Assembly (NCBI GenBank): GCA_902784865.1
Contig: CACZWL010000016.1
Coordinates: 1 to 64,000, forward strand
Origin: an uncultured Bacteroidota bacterium
GTDB taxonomy: Bacteria > Bacteroidota > Bacteroidia > Bacteroidales > P3
DNA length: 64,000 nt
Direction of reading: 5' to 3'
Below, one piece after another: positions 26,218 to 34,825 of the stretch. A program made the translations under genes and the position numbers. Numbering within the stretch: the first letter of the stretch is position 1; every line of letters begins with the position of its first letter. The notes beneath the pieces are model-generated. The model searched no databases. It was not told where the DNA came from and was given only the letters and a program-made list of their open reading frames with translations.

Positions 26218-27299
26218 TTACCGCCAGCCACCTGACCAAGATATACACCCAACCCGACGGGAAACAGTTTGCCGCCCTCAACGACGTCAGCTTCCACATC
26301 GGGCGCAGCGAGGTGGTGAGCATCATAGGCCCCTCGGGGGCTGGCAAGAGCACCTTGCTGCGCACGCTGAACCTGCTGGATCCGCCAACCTCGGGCCAGA
26401 TACTGGTGGATGGGCAGGACACGCAGGCTCCGGACTATCCCCTCCACCTGCTGCGCAAGCGCATGGGCATGGTGTTTTCCCAGTTCAACCTGTTTCCGCG
26501 CCTGTCGGTGCTGGAGAACGTCGCCCTGGCCCCCTGCAAGGTGCTGGGCATGCCCAAGCAGCAAGCCGAGGAGCTGGCGATGGAGATGCTTGACAAGGTG
26601 AGCCTGGGCGAGAAAGCCCAAGCCATGCCCTCGACCCTCTCGAGCGGACAGCAGCAGCGCACGGCCATAGCCCGCTGCCTGGCCATGCGGCCGGAAATCA
26701 TACTCTTCGACGAGCCGCTGTCGGCACTGGACCCCACGATGGTGGGCGAGGTGCAGAGCGTCATCCGCAACCTGGCCAGGGAGGGGATGACGATGCTCAT
26801 AGTGACACACAACATGAAGTTCGCCCACGACATAGCCACCCGCACCTTCTTCCTGCGGGGCGGCGAGCTGGTCGAGGACAACACGCCCGTCATACTCTTC
26901 AACACACCGCAGCACCCCGAGACCCTGGCCTTCGTGCAGCAGATACGCCAACTGGCGTTCGACATAGAGAGCCGCCATTTCGACTTCTACGACATGATGT
27001 CGCAGATACGCAAGTTCTGCATCCGCTACGACATCACGGAGAAAATGAACAACATACTCCACATCGCGGAAGAGATGCTGCTGCTCATGTCTGACAGCAG
27101 GACACCGATACACATAGCCATCAACCACAGCGAACTCTCGACAGACACGACCGTGGACATCCTGCACAAGGGGGTGACGGTCTCGCCGCTGGAGCGCCCC
27201 GGCGTGGACGAGCTGGCCGTCATGATTATCCGCGGCATGAGCCACGGCATACAGACTGAGACGACTGACGAGGGCATAAGACTGACATTCGCCATATAA
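26214..27299 (+). CDS. Amino-acid ABC transporter ATPase (GlnQ-like) with C-terminal regulatory extension
   Basis: 361 residues. The first 240 are a standard ATPase: Walker A GPSGAGKS, Q-loop FSQFNLFP, signature LSSGQQQR, Walker B IILFDEPLSALD. The last ~110 residues (from about 250) are absent from GlnQ proteins: a helix FDFYDMMSQIRKFCIRYDI, then TPIHIAINHSELST and VDELAVMIIRGMSHGIQTET...RLTF, which resembles the final strands of a GHKL/RsbW-like ATPase without the nucleotide-binding Asn and glycine boxes. The next genes encode a SpoIIE/HATPase protein and a STAS protein, so this extension may be a signalling input. That role is inference. Confidence 0.85.
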   Translation: MITASHLTKIYTQPDGKQFAALNDVSFHIGRSEVVSIIGPSGAGKSTLLRTLNLLDPPTSGQILVDGQDTQAPDYPLHLLRKRMGMVFSQFNLFPRLSVLENVALAPCKVLGMPKQQAEELAMEMLDKVSLGEKAQAMPSTLSSGQQQRTAIARCLAMRPEIILFDEPLSALDPTMVGEVQSVIRNLAREGMTMLIVTHNMKFAHDIATRTFFLRGGELVEDNTPVILFNTPQHPETLAFVQQIRQLAFDIESRHFDFYDMMSQIRKFCIRYDITEKMNNILHIAEEMLLLMSDSRTPIHIAINHSELSTDTTVDILHKGVTVSPLERPGVDELAVMIIRGMSHGIQTETTDEGIRLTFAI

Positions 27300-27315
27300 C
27301 AAAAAAACAAACCTT

Positions 27316-29544
27316 ATGAGCAACAAGACATCCTCCTGGCTCAAATCGCTACAGACCCGCAGCTCGCTGGCCATCCTCATCACCGCCGCAGTGCTGCTGG
27401 AGGGGACTGCCGCCATCCAGTACATATTTGCGCGCAACGGCATACGCAACGAGGTGCGGCAACGCGCACGCACCGAGCTGCAGGTGCGCAACCTGGAGAT
27501 ACAGAATGTGGTGTCGGACGTGGAGACGGCGGTCAACAACCTGCAATGGCTCCTCGACTGGGCCGTCAGCCACCCGGACTCCATCTACAGCACCCTGCAA
27601 CTGATCATCCACAACAACCCCATCATCACGGGCTGCGCCATAGCCTTCGAGCCGGGCTACTTCCCCGACAAGGGGCGGTGGTACGAACCCTTTGTCGGCC
27701 GCGAGAACGGCACCAGCGGCAAGATTGTGCGCCGACAGATCGGCACGGCCGAGCACGACTACCACACCATGACGTGGTACACCGACGGGCTGACCTCGAA
27801 GGGCGGACACTGGACGGAGCCTTACGTCGACGACGCGGGGTCGAAGATGATGGTGTGCTCCTACACGCTGCCTGTCCACGACGCCACAGGACGCGTGGTG
27901 GGCGTGTTCTGCAGCGACGTGTCGCTCGAGTGGCTTGCCGACCTCTTCGGCCACCACGGCAACGCCTTCACACTCTTGGCCTCGCGCTCGGGACGCCTGC
28001 TGGCATGCCCCGACAAGACGCAGGTGATGACCACCACCATTCAGGAAATGGCCGCCAAACACAGCGACTCGATGATAGGCGTGGTCAACGCCAACATGCT
28101 GGCCGGCGACAGCGGCGACGCCGAAATCAAGACCGACGACGGCGAGAAGAGCTACATATACTATTCGCCCGTCGAGGGCGGCACCGGCTGGACGATGGCC
28201 GTCGTGTTCTCCGACCGCGAAATCTACCGCGGCCTGCGGCAGGTGGGCTTCAACCTTACCCTGCTGATACTCCTGGGGCTGGGGCTGCTCGTGTTCATCA
28301 TCTTCCGCACCATCCGCAGTATCAAGAAGTTGCAGGACGCCAACGCCGAGAAGGAGCGCATGGGCAGCGAGCTGCGCATCGCCAGCGGCATACAGATGGG
28401 CATGCTGCCCAAGACCTTCCCCCCCTACCCCGACCGCGACGAGGTGACGATGTACGGCACCCTGGTACCCGCCAAGGAGGTGGGCGGCGACCTGTATGAC
28501 TTCTACATCCGCGACGAGAAGCTCTTCTTCTGCATCGGCGACGTGAGCGGCAAAGGCGTGCCGGCATCGCTCGTCATGGCCGTCACCCGCAGCCTCTTCC
28601 GCACCGTGTCGACCCACGAGGGCAGCCCCGAGCGCATCATGAAGCAGATGAACAACGCCATGTCGGAGATGAACGAGAGCTCGATGTTTGTCACCCTCTT
28701 CGTCGGTGTGCTCGACCTGCGCAACGGTCAGGCGCTCTACTGCAACGCGGGCCACAATCCGCCCGTGCTGGCCGGCGCCGAGACGCGCTTCATCCAACAG
28801 GACGCCAACATACCCGTCGGCCTGATGCCCGACTGGGACTACACCCTGCAGGAAGGCCGCATGGAGGCCGGCGACATACTGTTCCTCTACACCGACGGCC
28901 TGACCGAGGCCGAGAACGCCGAGCACGGCCAGTTCGGCGAGGAGCGCATGATGGAGCGCCTGCGGACGCTGGAACGCAAACCCCGCGCCATCATCGAAGG
29001 CACGACGGAGGCCGTACACGCCTTCGTCGGCGGCGCCGAGCAGAGCGACGACCTGACCATGGTGGCCATCCAGTTCGTTCACCCCATCGTCAACACGGCT
29101 CCCGACGCCAACAAAACGGCTCCCGGCACCAAACACCTGACACTAGGCAACGACGTGCAGCAGGTGCCGCAGCTGGCGGCCTTCGTCGAAGAGGTGGCCG
29201 AGGGCATCGGCGCCGACGCCTCGACGACGATGAACCTCAACCTGGCCATGGAGGAGGCCGTGGTGAACATAATGAACTACGCCTACCCCGAAGGGACCAC
29301 GGGCGACATCGACATCGACGCCGACTACCGGGACGACACGCTGACCTTCGTCATCTGCGACAGCGGCACCCCCTTCGACCCCACCGGCAACGACGAGCCC
29401 GACACCACCCTCTCGGCCGAAGAACGCCCCATCGGCGGCCTGGGCATCTTCCTCGTCCAGCAGCTGATGGACAGCGTGGCCTACAAACGCAAGGACAACA
29501 AGAACATACTCACCCTCAAGAAAAAAATAACCCAAACGAAATGA
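27316..29544 (+). CDS. Membrane sensor SpoIIE/RsbU-type phosphatase with C-terminal anti-sigma-factor-like kinase domain
   Basis: 742 residues: membrane helix (about 15-35), extracytoplasmic dCache-like sensor (40-300, with WYTDG and VGVFCSDVSLEWL), second membrane helix (about 312-335), a PP2C SpoIIE phosphatase (DLYDFYIRDEKLFFCIGDVSGKGVPASL ... DILFLYTDGLTEAEN), and a C-terminal HATPase (NLAMEEAVVNIMNYAYPEG, ICDSGTPFDP, GGLGIFLVQQLMDSVAY). Having both phosphatase and kinase halves of a partner switch in one chain means it could set the phosphorylation state of the STAS protein encoded next (ATGA overlap). Confidence 0.9.
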   Translation: MSNKTSSWLKSLQTRSSLAILITAAVLLEGTAAIQYIFARNGIRNEVRQRARTELQVRNLEIQNVVSDVETAVNNLQWLLDWAVSHPDSIYSTLQLIIHNNPIITGCAIAFEPGYFPDKGRWYEPFVGRENGTSGKIVRRQIGTAEHDYHTMTWYTDGLTSKGGHWTEPYVDDAGSKMMVCSYTLPVHDATGRVVGVFCSDVSLEWLADLFGHHGNAFTLLASRSGRLLACPDKTQVMTTTIQEMAAKHSDSMIGVVNANMLAGDSGDAEIKTDDGEKSYIYYSPVEGGTGWTMAVVFSDREIYRGLRQVGFNLTLLILLGLGLLVFIIFRTIRSIKKLQDANAEKERMGSELRIASGIQMGMLPKTFPPYPDRDEVTMYGTLVPAKEVGGDLYDFYIRDEKLFFCIGDVSGKGVPASLVMAVTRSLFRTVSTHEGSPERIMKQMNNAMSEMNESSMFVTLFVGVLDLRNGQALYCNAGHNPPVLAGAETRFIQQDANIPVGLMPDWDYTLQEGRMEAGDILFLYTDGLTEAENAEHGQFGEERMMERLRTLERKPRAIIEGTTEAVHAFVGGAEQSDDLTMVAIQFVHPIVNTAPDANKTAPGTKHLTLGNDVQQVPQLAAFVEEVAEGIGADASTTMNLNLAMEEAVVNIMNYAYPEGTTGDIDIDADYRDDTLTFVICDSGTPFDPTGNDEPDTTLSAEERPIGGLGIFLVQQLMDSVAYKRKDNKNILTLKKKITQTK

Positions 29545-29843
29545 ATACCACTATCAAAGAAATGAACGGCGAGCTGGTGGCCCACATGGAGGGACGCCTC
29601 GACACGGCCGCCGCCGCACAGACCGAAAAAGACCTGCAGCCGCTGAACGACTGCGAGGGGAAAAACATCGTGCTCGACTGCAACGCGCTGGAATACATCT
29701 CCAGCAGCGGCCTGCGCCTCTTCCTGGGCGTGCTCAAAGCCGCCAAGGCCAAAGGCAGCCGCGTCTTCATCACCGGCATGAACAACGACATACGCAACGT
29801 CTTTGCGATGACCGGCTTCACCAACCTCTTCGAGTTCCGCTAG
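29541..29843 (+). CDS. STAS-domain anti-anti-sigma factor homologue (SpoIIAA/RsbV-like)
   Basis: 100 residues. The conserved LEYISSSGLRLFLGVLKAAKAKG contains the serine (Ser55 by alignment with SpoIIAA) that RsbW-type kinases phosphorylate. It overlaps the SpoIIE/HATPase gene by four bases and precedes the RelA/SpoT-like gene by one base. Likely the switch protein of this module; its downstream target is not encoded here as a recognisable sigma factor. Confidence 0.88.
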   Translation: MNTTIKEMNGELVAHMEGRLDTAAAAQTEKDLQPLNDCEGKNIVLDCNALEYISSSGLRLFLGVLKAAKAKGSRVFITGMNNDIRNVFAMTGFTNLFEFR

Positions 29844-29844
29844 G

Positions 29845-30909
29845 ATGGACGCCCACAGAGAAAGCCTGCTGGCTGAGTTCCGGCAGCGCCAGCCACACCT
29901 CGTGCAGCTGGCCGACGAGGCACGCGCGCGCCTCGACGACGCCCTGAAGCAGCAAGGCCTGCAGGTGGCGGCACTCGAACACCGCGTGAAAAAAGAAGAC
30001 TCACTGGCCGGAAAACTGGAACGCAAAGGGTCGAAATACCACACCCTCGACGACATCACCGACCTCCTCGGCATGCGCATCATCACCACCTACACCGACG
30101 ACGTCGACAAGGTGGCAGCCATCGTGGCCCAGGTCTTCGAGGTGGACTGGAAAGAGTCCGTCGACAAACGCAAGCTCCACGAGCTTGACAGCTTCGGCTA
30201 CAACTCGCTGCACTACATCTGCCGCCTGCCCCAAGGGTCGGCCGCACCGGAGCTCTGCTCCCTGCGCTTCGAGATACAGATGCGGACACTGCTCCAGCAC
30301 GTATGGTCCGTCATCAACCACGACACAGGCTACAAAAGCGACGTCCAGATACCGCGCGAATACCTGCGGCAGTTCAACCGCATAGCAGGCATGCTCGAAC
30401 TCATCGACGACGAGTTCAGCCGCCTGCGCACCTCGCTCTCCGACTACCGCCGCCGCATGCTGTCGCTCGTGGCCTCCGGACGCCTCGACGAGGTGGAACT
30501 GAGCGTCGACACATGGCACAGCTACCTGGAAACCAAGCCCTTCGAACGCCTCAACCGACGCATCGCCGCCGTCAACCAGGCCGAAATCATACCCGCCTCC
30601 ATGGAACCCTACATGCCCGTGCTGCGGCACTTGGGCTTGCTCACCCTCGGCGACGTGCAACGATTCATCGAAGCCGACGCCGACGACGCCTACCTCATGG
30701 CCGTCAGCGAACTGGCCGTCACCGACCTCGACATCCTCGCCGAAAGCGTAGGCCTGCAGAACCTCTGCTTCGTCCACGCACTGAAAAACGGCGGCGGACG
30801 CGCCTCCGTGACGCGCATCCTCGACCTCCTCAACCCCAACACCGACAACACCCCCCTGGCCGAAGCCATCGTGCGCCGCGCCGCCGCCCTGCCATTCATG
30901 CAGCTCTGA
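29845..30909 (+). CDS. RelA/SpoT-domain nucleotidyltransferase (putative small alarmone synthetase)
   Basis: 354 residues. The synthetase core is visible: KKEDSLAGKLERKG (near 50), LLGMRIITTYTDDVDKV (about 73-90), FGYNSLHYICRLP (about 115-127) and FEIQMRTLLQHVWSVINHDTGYK (about 140-163), matching the G-loop and ExQxRT motifs. No HD hydrolase, TGS or ACT domain is present; a C-terminal helical region of about 150 residues is unassigned. It would make (p)ppGpp or a related nucleotide. Translational coupling to a STAS switch gene and an ABC transporter suggests nutrient sensing, by context only. Confidence 0.85.
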   Translation: MDAHRESLLAEFRQRQPHLVQLADEARARLDDALKQQGLQVAALEHRVKKEDSLAGKLERKGSKYHTLDDITDLLGMRIITTYTDDVDKVAAIVAQVFEVDWKESVDKRKLHELDSFGYNSLHYICRLPQGSAAPELCSLRFEIQMRTLLQHVWSVINHDTGYKSDVQIPREYLRQFNRIAGMLELIDDEFSRLRTSLSDYRRRMLSLVASGRLDEVELSVDTWHSYLETKPFERLNRRIAAVNQAEIIPASMEPYMPVLRHLGLLTLGDVQRFIEADADDAYLMAVSELAVTDLDILAESVGLQNLCFVHALKNGGGRASVTRILDLLNPNTDNTPLAEAIVRRAAALPFMQL

Positions 30910-30963
30910 CCGCCGGAAAGGCCATTTTCGCCCGAACACAACAGTCTGTCCGTCAGCGCATTG

Positions 30964-31018
30964 ACAGCACCCTCTTCTTCCCCTCTCCTACCCCTCCAAG
31001 AGGACGGTCGGCGAGGGG
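30964..31018. repeat. CCTCTTCTTCCCC/G-rich intergenic repeat
   Basis: A polypyrimidine half (CCTCTTCTTCCCCTCTCC) faces AGAGGACGGTCGGCGAGGGG. Same family as 21887, 47382 and 58699. Confidence 0.5.
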
Positions 31019-31091
31019 AAGGGCTGTTAAATTTTAGTTAAAAATTTGCGTTTCGCAATTTTGGCCTTATTTTATATATATAAGGCAACGG

Positions 31092-31148
31092 CCCCGCAGC
31101 AGGAAGCCCCCTTCGCAGCAAGGAGCCCCCTTCGCAGTAAGGAGCCAC
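31092..31148. repeat. Three 19-bp tandem repeats before the DUF6266 gene
   Basis: CCCCGCAGCAGGAAGCCCC followed by CTTCGCAGCAAGGAGCCCC and CTTCGCAGTAAGGAGCCAC; the third is followed by a complementary GGCTCC. Lies in the leader of the next gene. Confidence 0.75.
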
Positions 31149-31188
31149 TCCATGGCTCCCCCCAATAATAATTAAAAACCAAACAGTT

Positions 31189-31968
31189 ATGGCAAAACTA
31201 GACATGGGCATCCTCGGCCCTTTCCGGGGAAAAGTAGGCACTGTGGTAGGCTATGTGTGGCGCGGACGCGCCGTGATGCGCGGCTACCGCCGACACATCA
31301 ACTACCCCGACACCGCCATACAGCAGGCTGAGCGCCAGTGGTTTGTCGGCATGGTGCGCTTCGCCGCCGCTGCGCGGCAGGCGCTGCTGCTGGGCCTCGG
31401 CGAACGCGCCGCCGAGTGGCAGATGACCGAAGGCAACGCCTTCGTCAAGATGAACAAGACCGCCTTCCACCGCCCACCCTACGGGTGCGAGGGCGCGACC
31501 GAGACCGTTGACTACGGGCACCTTGTGCTGTCGTGCGGCGCGGCGGCACCCGTGCGCGTCACCGCGGCGCAGGTCGATGCCGACGGCGTGTTGTGCGTTG
31601 ACTACGAGAAACATGGCAGCCAAGCCCGCGGCTCCGACAGCGTGCACCTGTACCTCTACAACACCGACACGCGCGAGGGCCTCCTCGCCCAGCCTGCCGA
31701 GCGCCGCGCAGGCCGCATAGCCCTGCGTCTGCCCGACGGCTGGGACGCTGCGAACGTGCAGGCATGGGCCTTCGCCGTAGACCGCAGCGGCCGCGCCTCC
31801 GCCACTTCCTACGCGCCCTTCGGCGCCAATGAACCGTCTGACCTCCAGCTGCCTGAGACACAGACTCATCCCCCAACCCCTTCGCCCCTGGCAAACGATG
31901 CCGGCGCCCTGTCCCCGAGCGCCCCTCCGTCAAAAGAGCCTTCCCTCCCTCCACCCATACCGAAATAA
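31189..31968 (+). CDS. DUF6266 family protein with proline-rich tail
   Basis: 259 residues. The N-terminal MAKLDMGILGPFRGKVGTVV, RGYRR and a basic/aromatic stretch up to RQWFVGMVRF match the Bacteroidetes DUF6266 family, whose function is unknown. The middle holds beta-rich sequence (VRVTAAQVDADGVLCVDYEK). The last ~40 residues (HPPTPSPLANDAG, PSAPPSKEPSLPPPIPK) are low complexity and coincide with C-rich repeat DNA. No signal peptide. Members often occur near envelope genes. Confidence 0.8.
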   Translation: MAKLDMGILGPFRGKVGTVVGYVWRGRAVMRGYRRHINYPDTAIQQAERQWFVGMVRFAAAARQALLLGLGERAAEWQMTEGNAFVKMNKTAFHRPPYGCEGATETVDYGHLVLSCGAAAPVRVTAAQVDADGVLCVDYEKHGSQARGSDSVHLYLYNTDTREGLLAQPAERRAGRIALRLPDGWDAANVQAWAFAVDRSGRASATSYAPFGANEPSDLQLPETQTHPPTPSPLANDAGALSPSAPPSKEPSLPPPIPK

Positions 31969-31969
31969 A

Positions 31970-32002
31970 TTGGGCCGTATCGGAAATTTGTCGTATCTTT
32001 GC
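31970..32002 (+). promoter_or_regulatory. Promoter of the truncated YhcG gene
   Basis: TTG at 31970-31972 and TATCTTTGC at 31994-32002 with 21-bp spacing. Confidence 0.6.
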
Positions 32003-32078
32003 AATATGAAAAATTGTAAAATACATCAAATCCATTCAGCCAATACTGCTGGATTCTGAATCATCATCAATTTGGCGG

Positions 32079-32630
32079 ATGCCAACCGCCAAATTACAAA
32101 CCAATAGTAATCAAGAAGATGCAAAATTCCTCGGGTTGCCCTCGCAGGATGTTGTTACCGAGACCAAGCTTGAAAACACCATCCTCAACCGCCTCCAGGC
32201 GGTGCTGATGGAAATGGGTCGCGGATTCTGCTTCGAAGCGCGGCAGAAGCGTATTCTTATCGACCAGGACTACTTCAAGGCCGACCTTATCTTCTACCAC
32301 CGCATCCTTAAGTGTCACGTCATCATCGACCTCAAGATTGACCGCTTCCGTCACGAATACGCCTCGCAGCTCAACCTCTATATGAATTACTACAAGCATG
32401 AGGTGATGCAAGCCGACGACAACCCTCCCATCGGTCTGTTGCTATGCACCGACTACGGCGAGACCACTGTGCAGTATGCGACAGAAGGCCTCTCGCAAAA
32501 CCTCTTCGTCAGCAAATACCGTCTCCAACTCCCCTCCGAGGAGGAAATGCGGCAATACCTCCTAGAGAGCGCCACCGAAGCCGACTGGGAAGAATACCGA
32601 AAAGAGCAAGAGAAGGAAAAAGAAAAGTAG
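32079..32630 (+). CDS. YhcG/DUF1016-type PDDEXK nuclease domain, N-terminally truncated
   Basis: 183 residues corresponding only to the C-terminal nuclease domain of YhcG: TETKLENTILNRLQAVLMEMGRGFCFEARQKR, FKADLIFYHR and CHVIIDLKIDRFRHEYASQLNLYMNYY, with catalytic D (AD-L-IFY) and D-x-K (DLK). The N-terminal DUF1016 domain is missing. The sequence is clearly diverged from the intact neighbour (32820), so it is not a simple recent copy. A GAA/AAG-rich C-terminus (KEQEKEKEK) ends the protein. Plausibly a separate small nuclease or a relic. Confidence 0.75.
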   Translation: MPTAKLQTNSNQEDAKFLGLPSQDVVTETKLENTILNRLQAVLMEMGRGFCFEARQKRILIDQDYFKADLIFYHRILKCHVIIDLKIDRFRHEYASQLNLYMNYYKHEVMQADDNPPIGLLLCTDYGETTVQYATEGLSQNLFVSKYRLQLPSEEEMRQYLLESATEADWEEYRKEQEKEKEK

Positions 32631-32639
32631 GAAACAGGA

Positions 32640-32746
32640 CGGCACAATATATGACCGAACTCCCCTCCAAAGAACTGCTGCAACGCCAACTGCATAAAGG
32701 CCTTGAAGCCGCCCGCCAGCGCTGGGAGAATTGCCAAGAAGACTAA
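32640..32746 (+). pseudogene. Detached YhcG C-terminal tail
   Basis: Encodes YMTELPSKELLQRQLHKG followed by LEAARQRWENCQED and a stop, almost identical to the last 33 residues of the intact YhcG at 33776-33878, but with no body. It is the 3' end of a former second YhcG gene. Confidence 0.8.
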
Positions 32747-32760
32747 CAACAAAAGATTAT

Positions 32761-32792
32761 TTTGCCAAATGAGAAAAGATTTGTATCTTTGC
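32761..32792 (+). promoter_or_regulatory. Promoter of the intact YhcG gene
   Basis: TTTG at 32761-32764 and TATCTTTGC at 32784-32792, 19 bp apart. Confidence 0.7.
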
Positions 32793-32819
32793 AAATAAAA
32801 ATCAGCTAACAATTACCTG

Positions 32820-33878
32820 ATGGCAGACAGCATAACTATACAAAAGAACAGCAATCTTATGCCGTTGGTTGACGACTTGCGGCAGATAATCAATCAGACA
32901 CGCAACCGCGTGGCCGTCAACGTCAATGCCGAATTGACGCTGATGTATTGGCATATTGGCGAACGCATCAACCGTGAAGTGCTTGGCAACGAGCGTGCCA
33001 CCTACGGAAAGCAAATTGTCGCGACGGTGTCGCGACAATTGCAGGAAGAGTTTGGAACAAAGGGGCTCGATGCGAAAAGTATTCGTCGTATGATGCAATT
33101 TGCATCCTTGTTTCCTGAATTCCAAATTGTCGCGACACTGTCGCGACAATTACAATGGTCTCATTTTGTAGAGGTTATTCCATTAAAAGACGACCTTCAA
33201 CGGGAATTCTACCTGACGTTGGCAGCCTCTGAAAGATGGTCAATTCGCCAATTGCGCAAGGAGATTGATGGTATGCTCTATGAGCGTACTGCCATTGCCA
33301 CAAAACCAGACGAACTGATTAAACAGGAGCTGTCGGAACTGCGGGAAAACAACGTTCTCACCCCAGACTTGGTTTTCAAGAGTCCTTATTTCTTGGAGTT
33401 TACAGGACTGAAGGGAATGTATAGCGAAAAGAGCCTCGAGGACAGTCTTGTGGCACATCTGGAGCAGTTTATACTGGAGTTGGGTAATGGCTTCACCTTC
33501 GTCGAGCGGCAGAAGCGGATGATTATCGACGGCGAGGACTTCTATCTCGACTTGCTTTTCTACCATCGCAGGCTGCACCGCCTGATTGCCATCGATTTGA
33601 AGCTTGGCAAATTCAAGGCGCAGTACAAAGGACAAATGGAGTTATACCTGCGCTGGCTCGAAGCCAACGAAATGGAACCCGGCGAGGAGCAGCCCCTCGG
33701 CCTGTTGCTCTGCACCGAAGGTGGCGACGAGCAGATAGAACTGCTGCAACTCGACAAATCCGGCATCAAAGTGGCGCAATATATGACCGAACTCCCCTCC
33801 AAAGAACTCCTGCAACGCCAGTTGCACAAAGGCTTAGAGGCTGCCCGCCAGCGCTGGGAGAATTGCCAGAAGGACTAA
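32820..33878 (+). CDS. YhcG family (DUF1016) PDDEXK nuclease, intact
   Basis: 352 residues. N-terminal DUF1016 winged-helix-like domain (NQTRNRVAVNVNAELTLMYWHIGERIN, about 27-53, and SRQLQWSHFVEVIPLKD, about 110-126) and the C-terminal nuclease domain (DSLVAHLEQFILELGNGFTFVERQKR; FYLDLLFYHRRLHRLIAIDLKLGKF). Catalytic Asp and D-x-K are present. YhcG proteins are frequent passengers of type I restriction loci and defence islands; precise substrate unsettled. Two perfect 12-bp inverted repeats lie within the coding sequence at 33014 and 33125. Confidence 0.88.
   Translation: MADSITIQKNSNLMPLVDDLRQIINQTRNRVAVNVNAELTLMYWHIGERINREVLGNERATYGKQIVATVSRQLQEEFGTKGLDAKSIRRMMQFASLFPEFQIVATLSRQLQWSHFVEVIPLKDDLQREFYLTLAASERWSIRQLRKEIDGMLYERTAIATKPDELIKQELSELRENNVLTPDLVFKSPYFLEFTGLKGMYSEKSLEDSLVAHLEQFILELGNGFTFVERQKRMIIDGEDFYLDLLFYHRRLHRLIAIDLKLGKFKAQYKGQMELYLRWLEANEMEPGEEQPLGLLLCTEGGDEQIELLQLDKSGIKVAQYMTELPSKELLQRQLHKGLEAARQRWENCQKD
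33014..33040. repeat. Perfect 12-bp inverted repeat within YhcG, first
   Basis: AATTGTCGCGAC, loop ggt, GTCGCGACAATT. Encodes the peptide QIVATVSRQLQ. Confidence 0.9.
33125..33151. repeat. Perfect 12-bp inverted repeat within YhcG, second
   Basis: AATTGTCGCGAC, loop act, GTCGCGACAATT, 111 bp after the first. Encodes QIVATLSRQLQ. Confidence 0.9.
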
Positions 33879-33929
33879 CTGCTAAAAATCATTTTGCCAA
33901 ATAAGAAAAGATTCGTATCTTTGCAGCGT
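33775..33929 (+). repeat. Direct repeat A, copy 2
   Basis: 3' end of YhcG plus promoter (TTTG 33893-33896, TATCTTTGC 33916-33924). Nearly the same as copy 1, including the spacing of promoter boxes. The promoter would serve the AAA+ module at 34072. Confidence 0.75.
33893..33924 (+). promoter_or_regulatory. Promoter upstream of the two-gene AAA+ module
   Basis: TTTG at 33893-33896 and TATCTTTGC at 33916-33924 with 19-bp spacing; about 147 bp AT-rich leader before ATG 34072. Confidence 0.65.
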
Positions 33930-34071
33930 GAAATTAAGATGGTATTAGTGTAAATAAGAAGGCCCCCTATGAGATTCTTACAAAAAAATAGAATACTCTA
34001 TAAATTAAATAAAACAAATAGTGAATTGTTAAACATAACGTAATATGAGACGTAAAAAATAACTTGTCTGC

Positions 34072-34821
34072 ATGAACATCACTGAATATTTTCAAGATTA
34101 TAAAAACCAAATAAACTCAATTCTTGATTCGTCATTAGAAGAAAAAGGACTGGCAAATAATGTGTCGCTATGTTTTAATCTAGTTGCAGATTACGAAACT
34201 TGGTTGAAAAGCATTGGGGATAGACTTGAATCATTAATATACAAAAATGCCATTAAGGTTTATCAAGATGCTTTGGGATGCATGTTGGAAGGGCATTACC
34301 AAAGTGCTTTTATGGGTCTACGATACTGCTTTGAACGGACTCTCTGCGGAGTCTACCTATCAGCCAATGAATTAGAATTACGAACTTGGCTTGATGGGAG
34401 ACGAGATACTTATTGGACTGAGATTGTGGGTAAAGAAGGAAAACAAACTGAAGATGACGAAAAAGGGGATGATACTAATGTTGACAAAGGTCTTTTCTCA
34501 AAAAAATTTGTCAAAGCATTTTTTCCAGAATTACAAGACGAAAGATTACATTTCAGACGTATGGCCATTTCTGTTTATCGAGAGTGTTCGGAATTTGTAC
34601 ATGGAAATCCCTTGGCACTAAATAGAATCCCCGAACACCTAGAATTTAATAACGAACTGATGTCTTTATGGTGCGATAAAGCTTTAGTCATGAAACGCGT
34701 GATGTTTTTTTCTTTTGTCTTACGGTACCTAGTTGATATGAATGAGGATAAAAAAAGCATGGTGTCAGATATTATCAATGATGAATTTGCGACAGTAAAA
34801 CCAATAATTATCTTATTTTGA
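34072..34821 (+). CDS. Unknown helical protein partnered with an AAA+ ATPase
   Basis: 249 residues, mostly alpha-helical, no signal peptide or membrane segment. Notable stretches are GHYQSAFMGLRYCFERTLCGVYLSANE (about 75-105), an acidic low-complexity stretch with DDEKGDDTNVDKG near 135, and AISVYRECSEFVHGNPLA (about 165-183), where E-x-x-x-FVHG resembles the conserved histidine region of HEPN-like or DUF5677-like helical proteins. I do not recognise the family. It is AT-rich unlike its flanks and lies four bases upstream of the ATPase gene, so the two are probably made together. Confidence 0.7.
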   Translation: MNITEYFQDYKNQINSILDSSLEEKGLANNVSLCFNLVADYETWLKSIGDRLESLIYKNAIKVYQDALGCMLEGHYQSAFMGLRYCFERTLCGVYLSANELELRTWLDGRRDTYWTEIVGKEGKQTEDDEKGDDTNVDKGLFSKKFVKAFFPELQDERLHFRRMAISVYRECSEFVHGNPLALNRIPEHLEFNNELMSLWCDKALVMKRVMFFSFVLRYLVDMNEDKKSMVSDIINDEFATVKPIIILF

Positions 34822-34825
34822 AATT

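Larger units (their letters stand above)
32640..32804 (+). repeat. Direct repeat A (YhcG tail plus promoter), copy 1
   Basis: About 160 bp containing the YhcG tail and a promoter region; copy 2 is at 33775-33929. The two flank the intact YhcG gene. Confidence 0.75.

Noticed and set aside
27349-29136. 595-codon minus-strand frame opposite the SpoIIE protein
   Set aside because: Shadow; no motifs, while the plus strand has multiple recognised domains.
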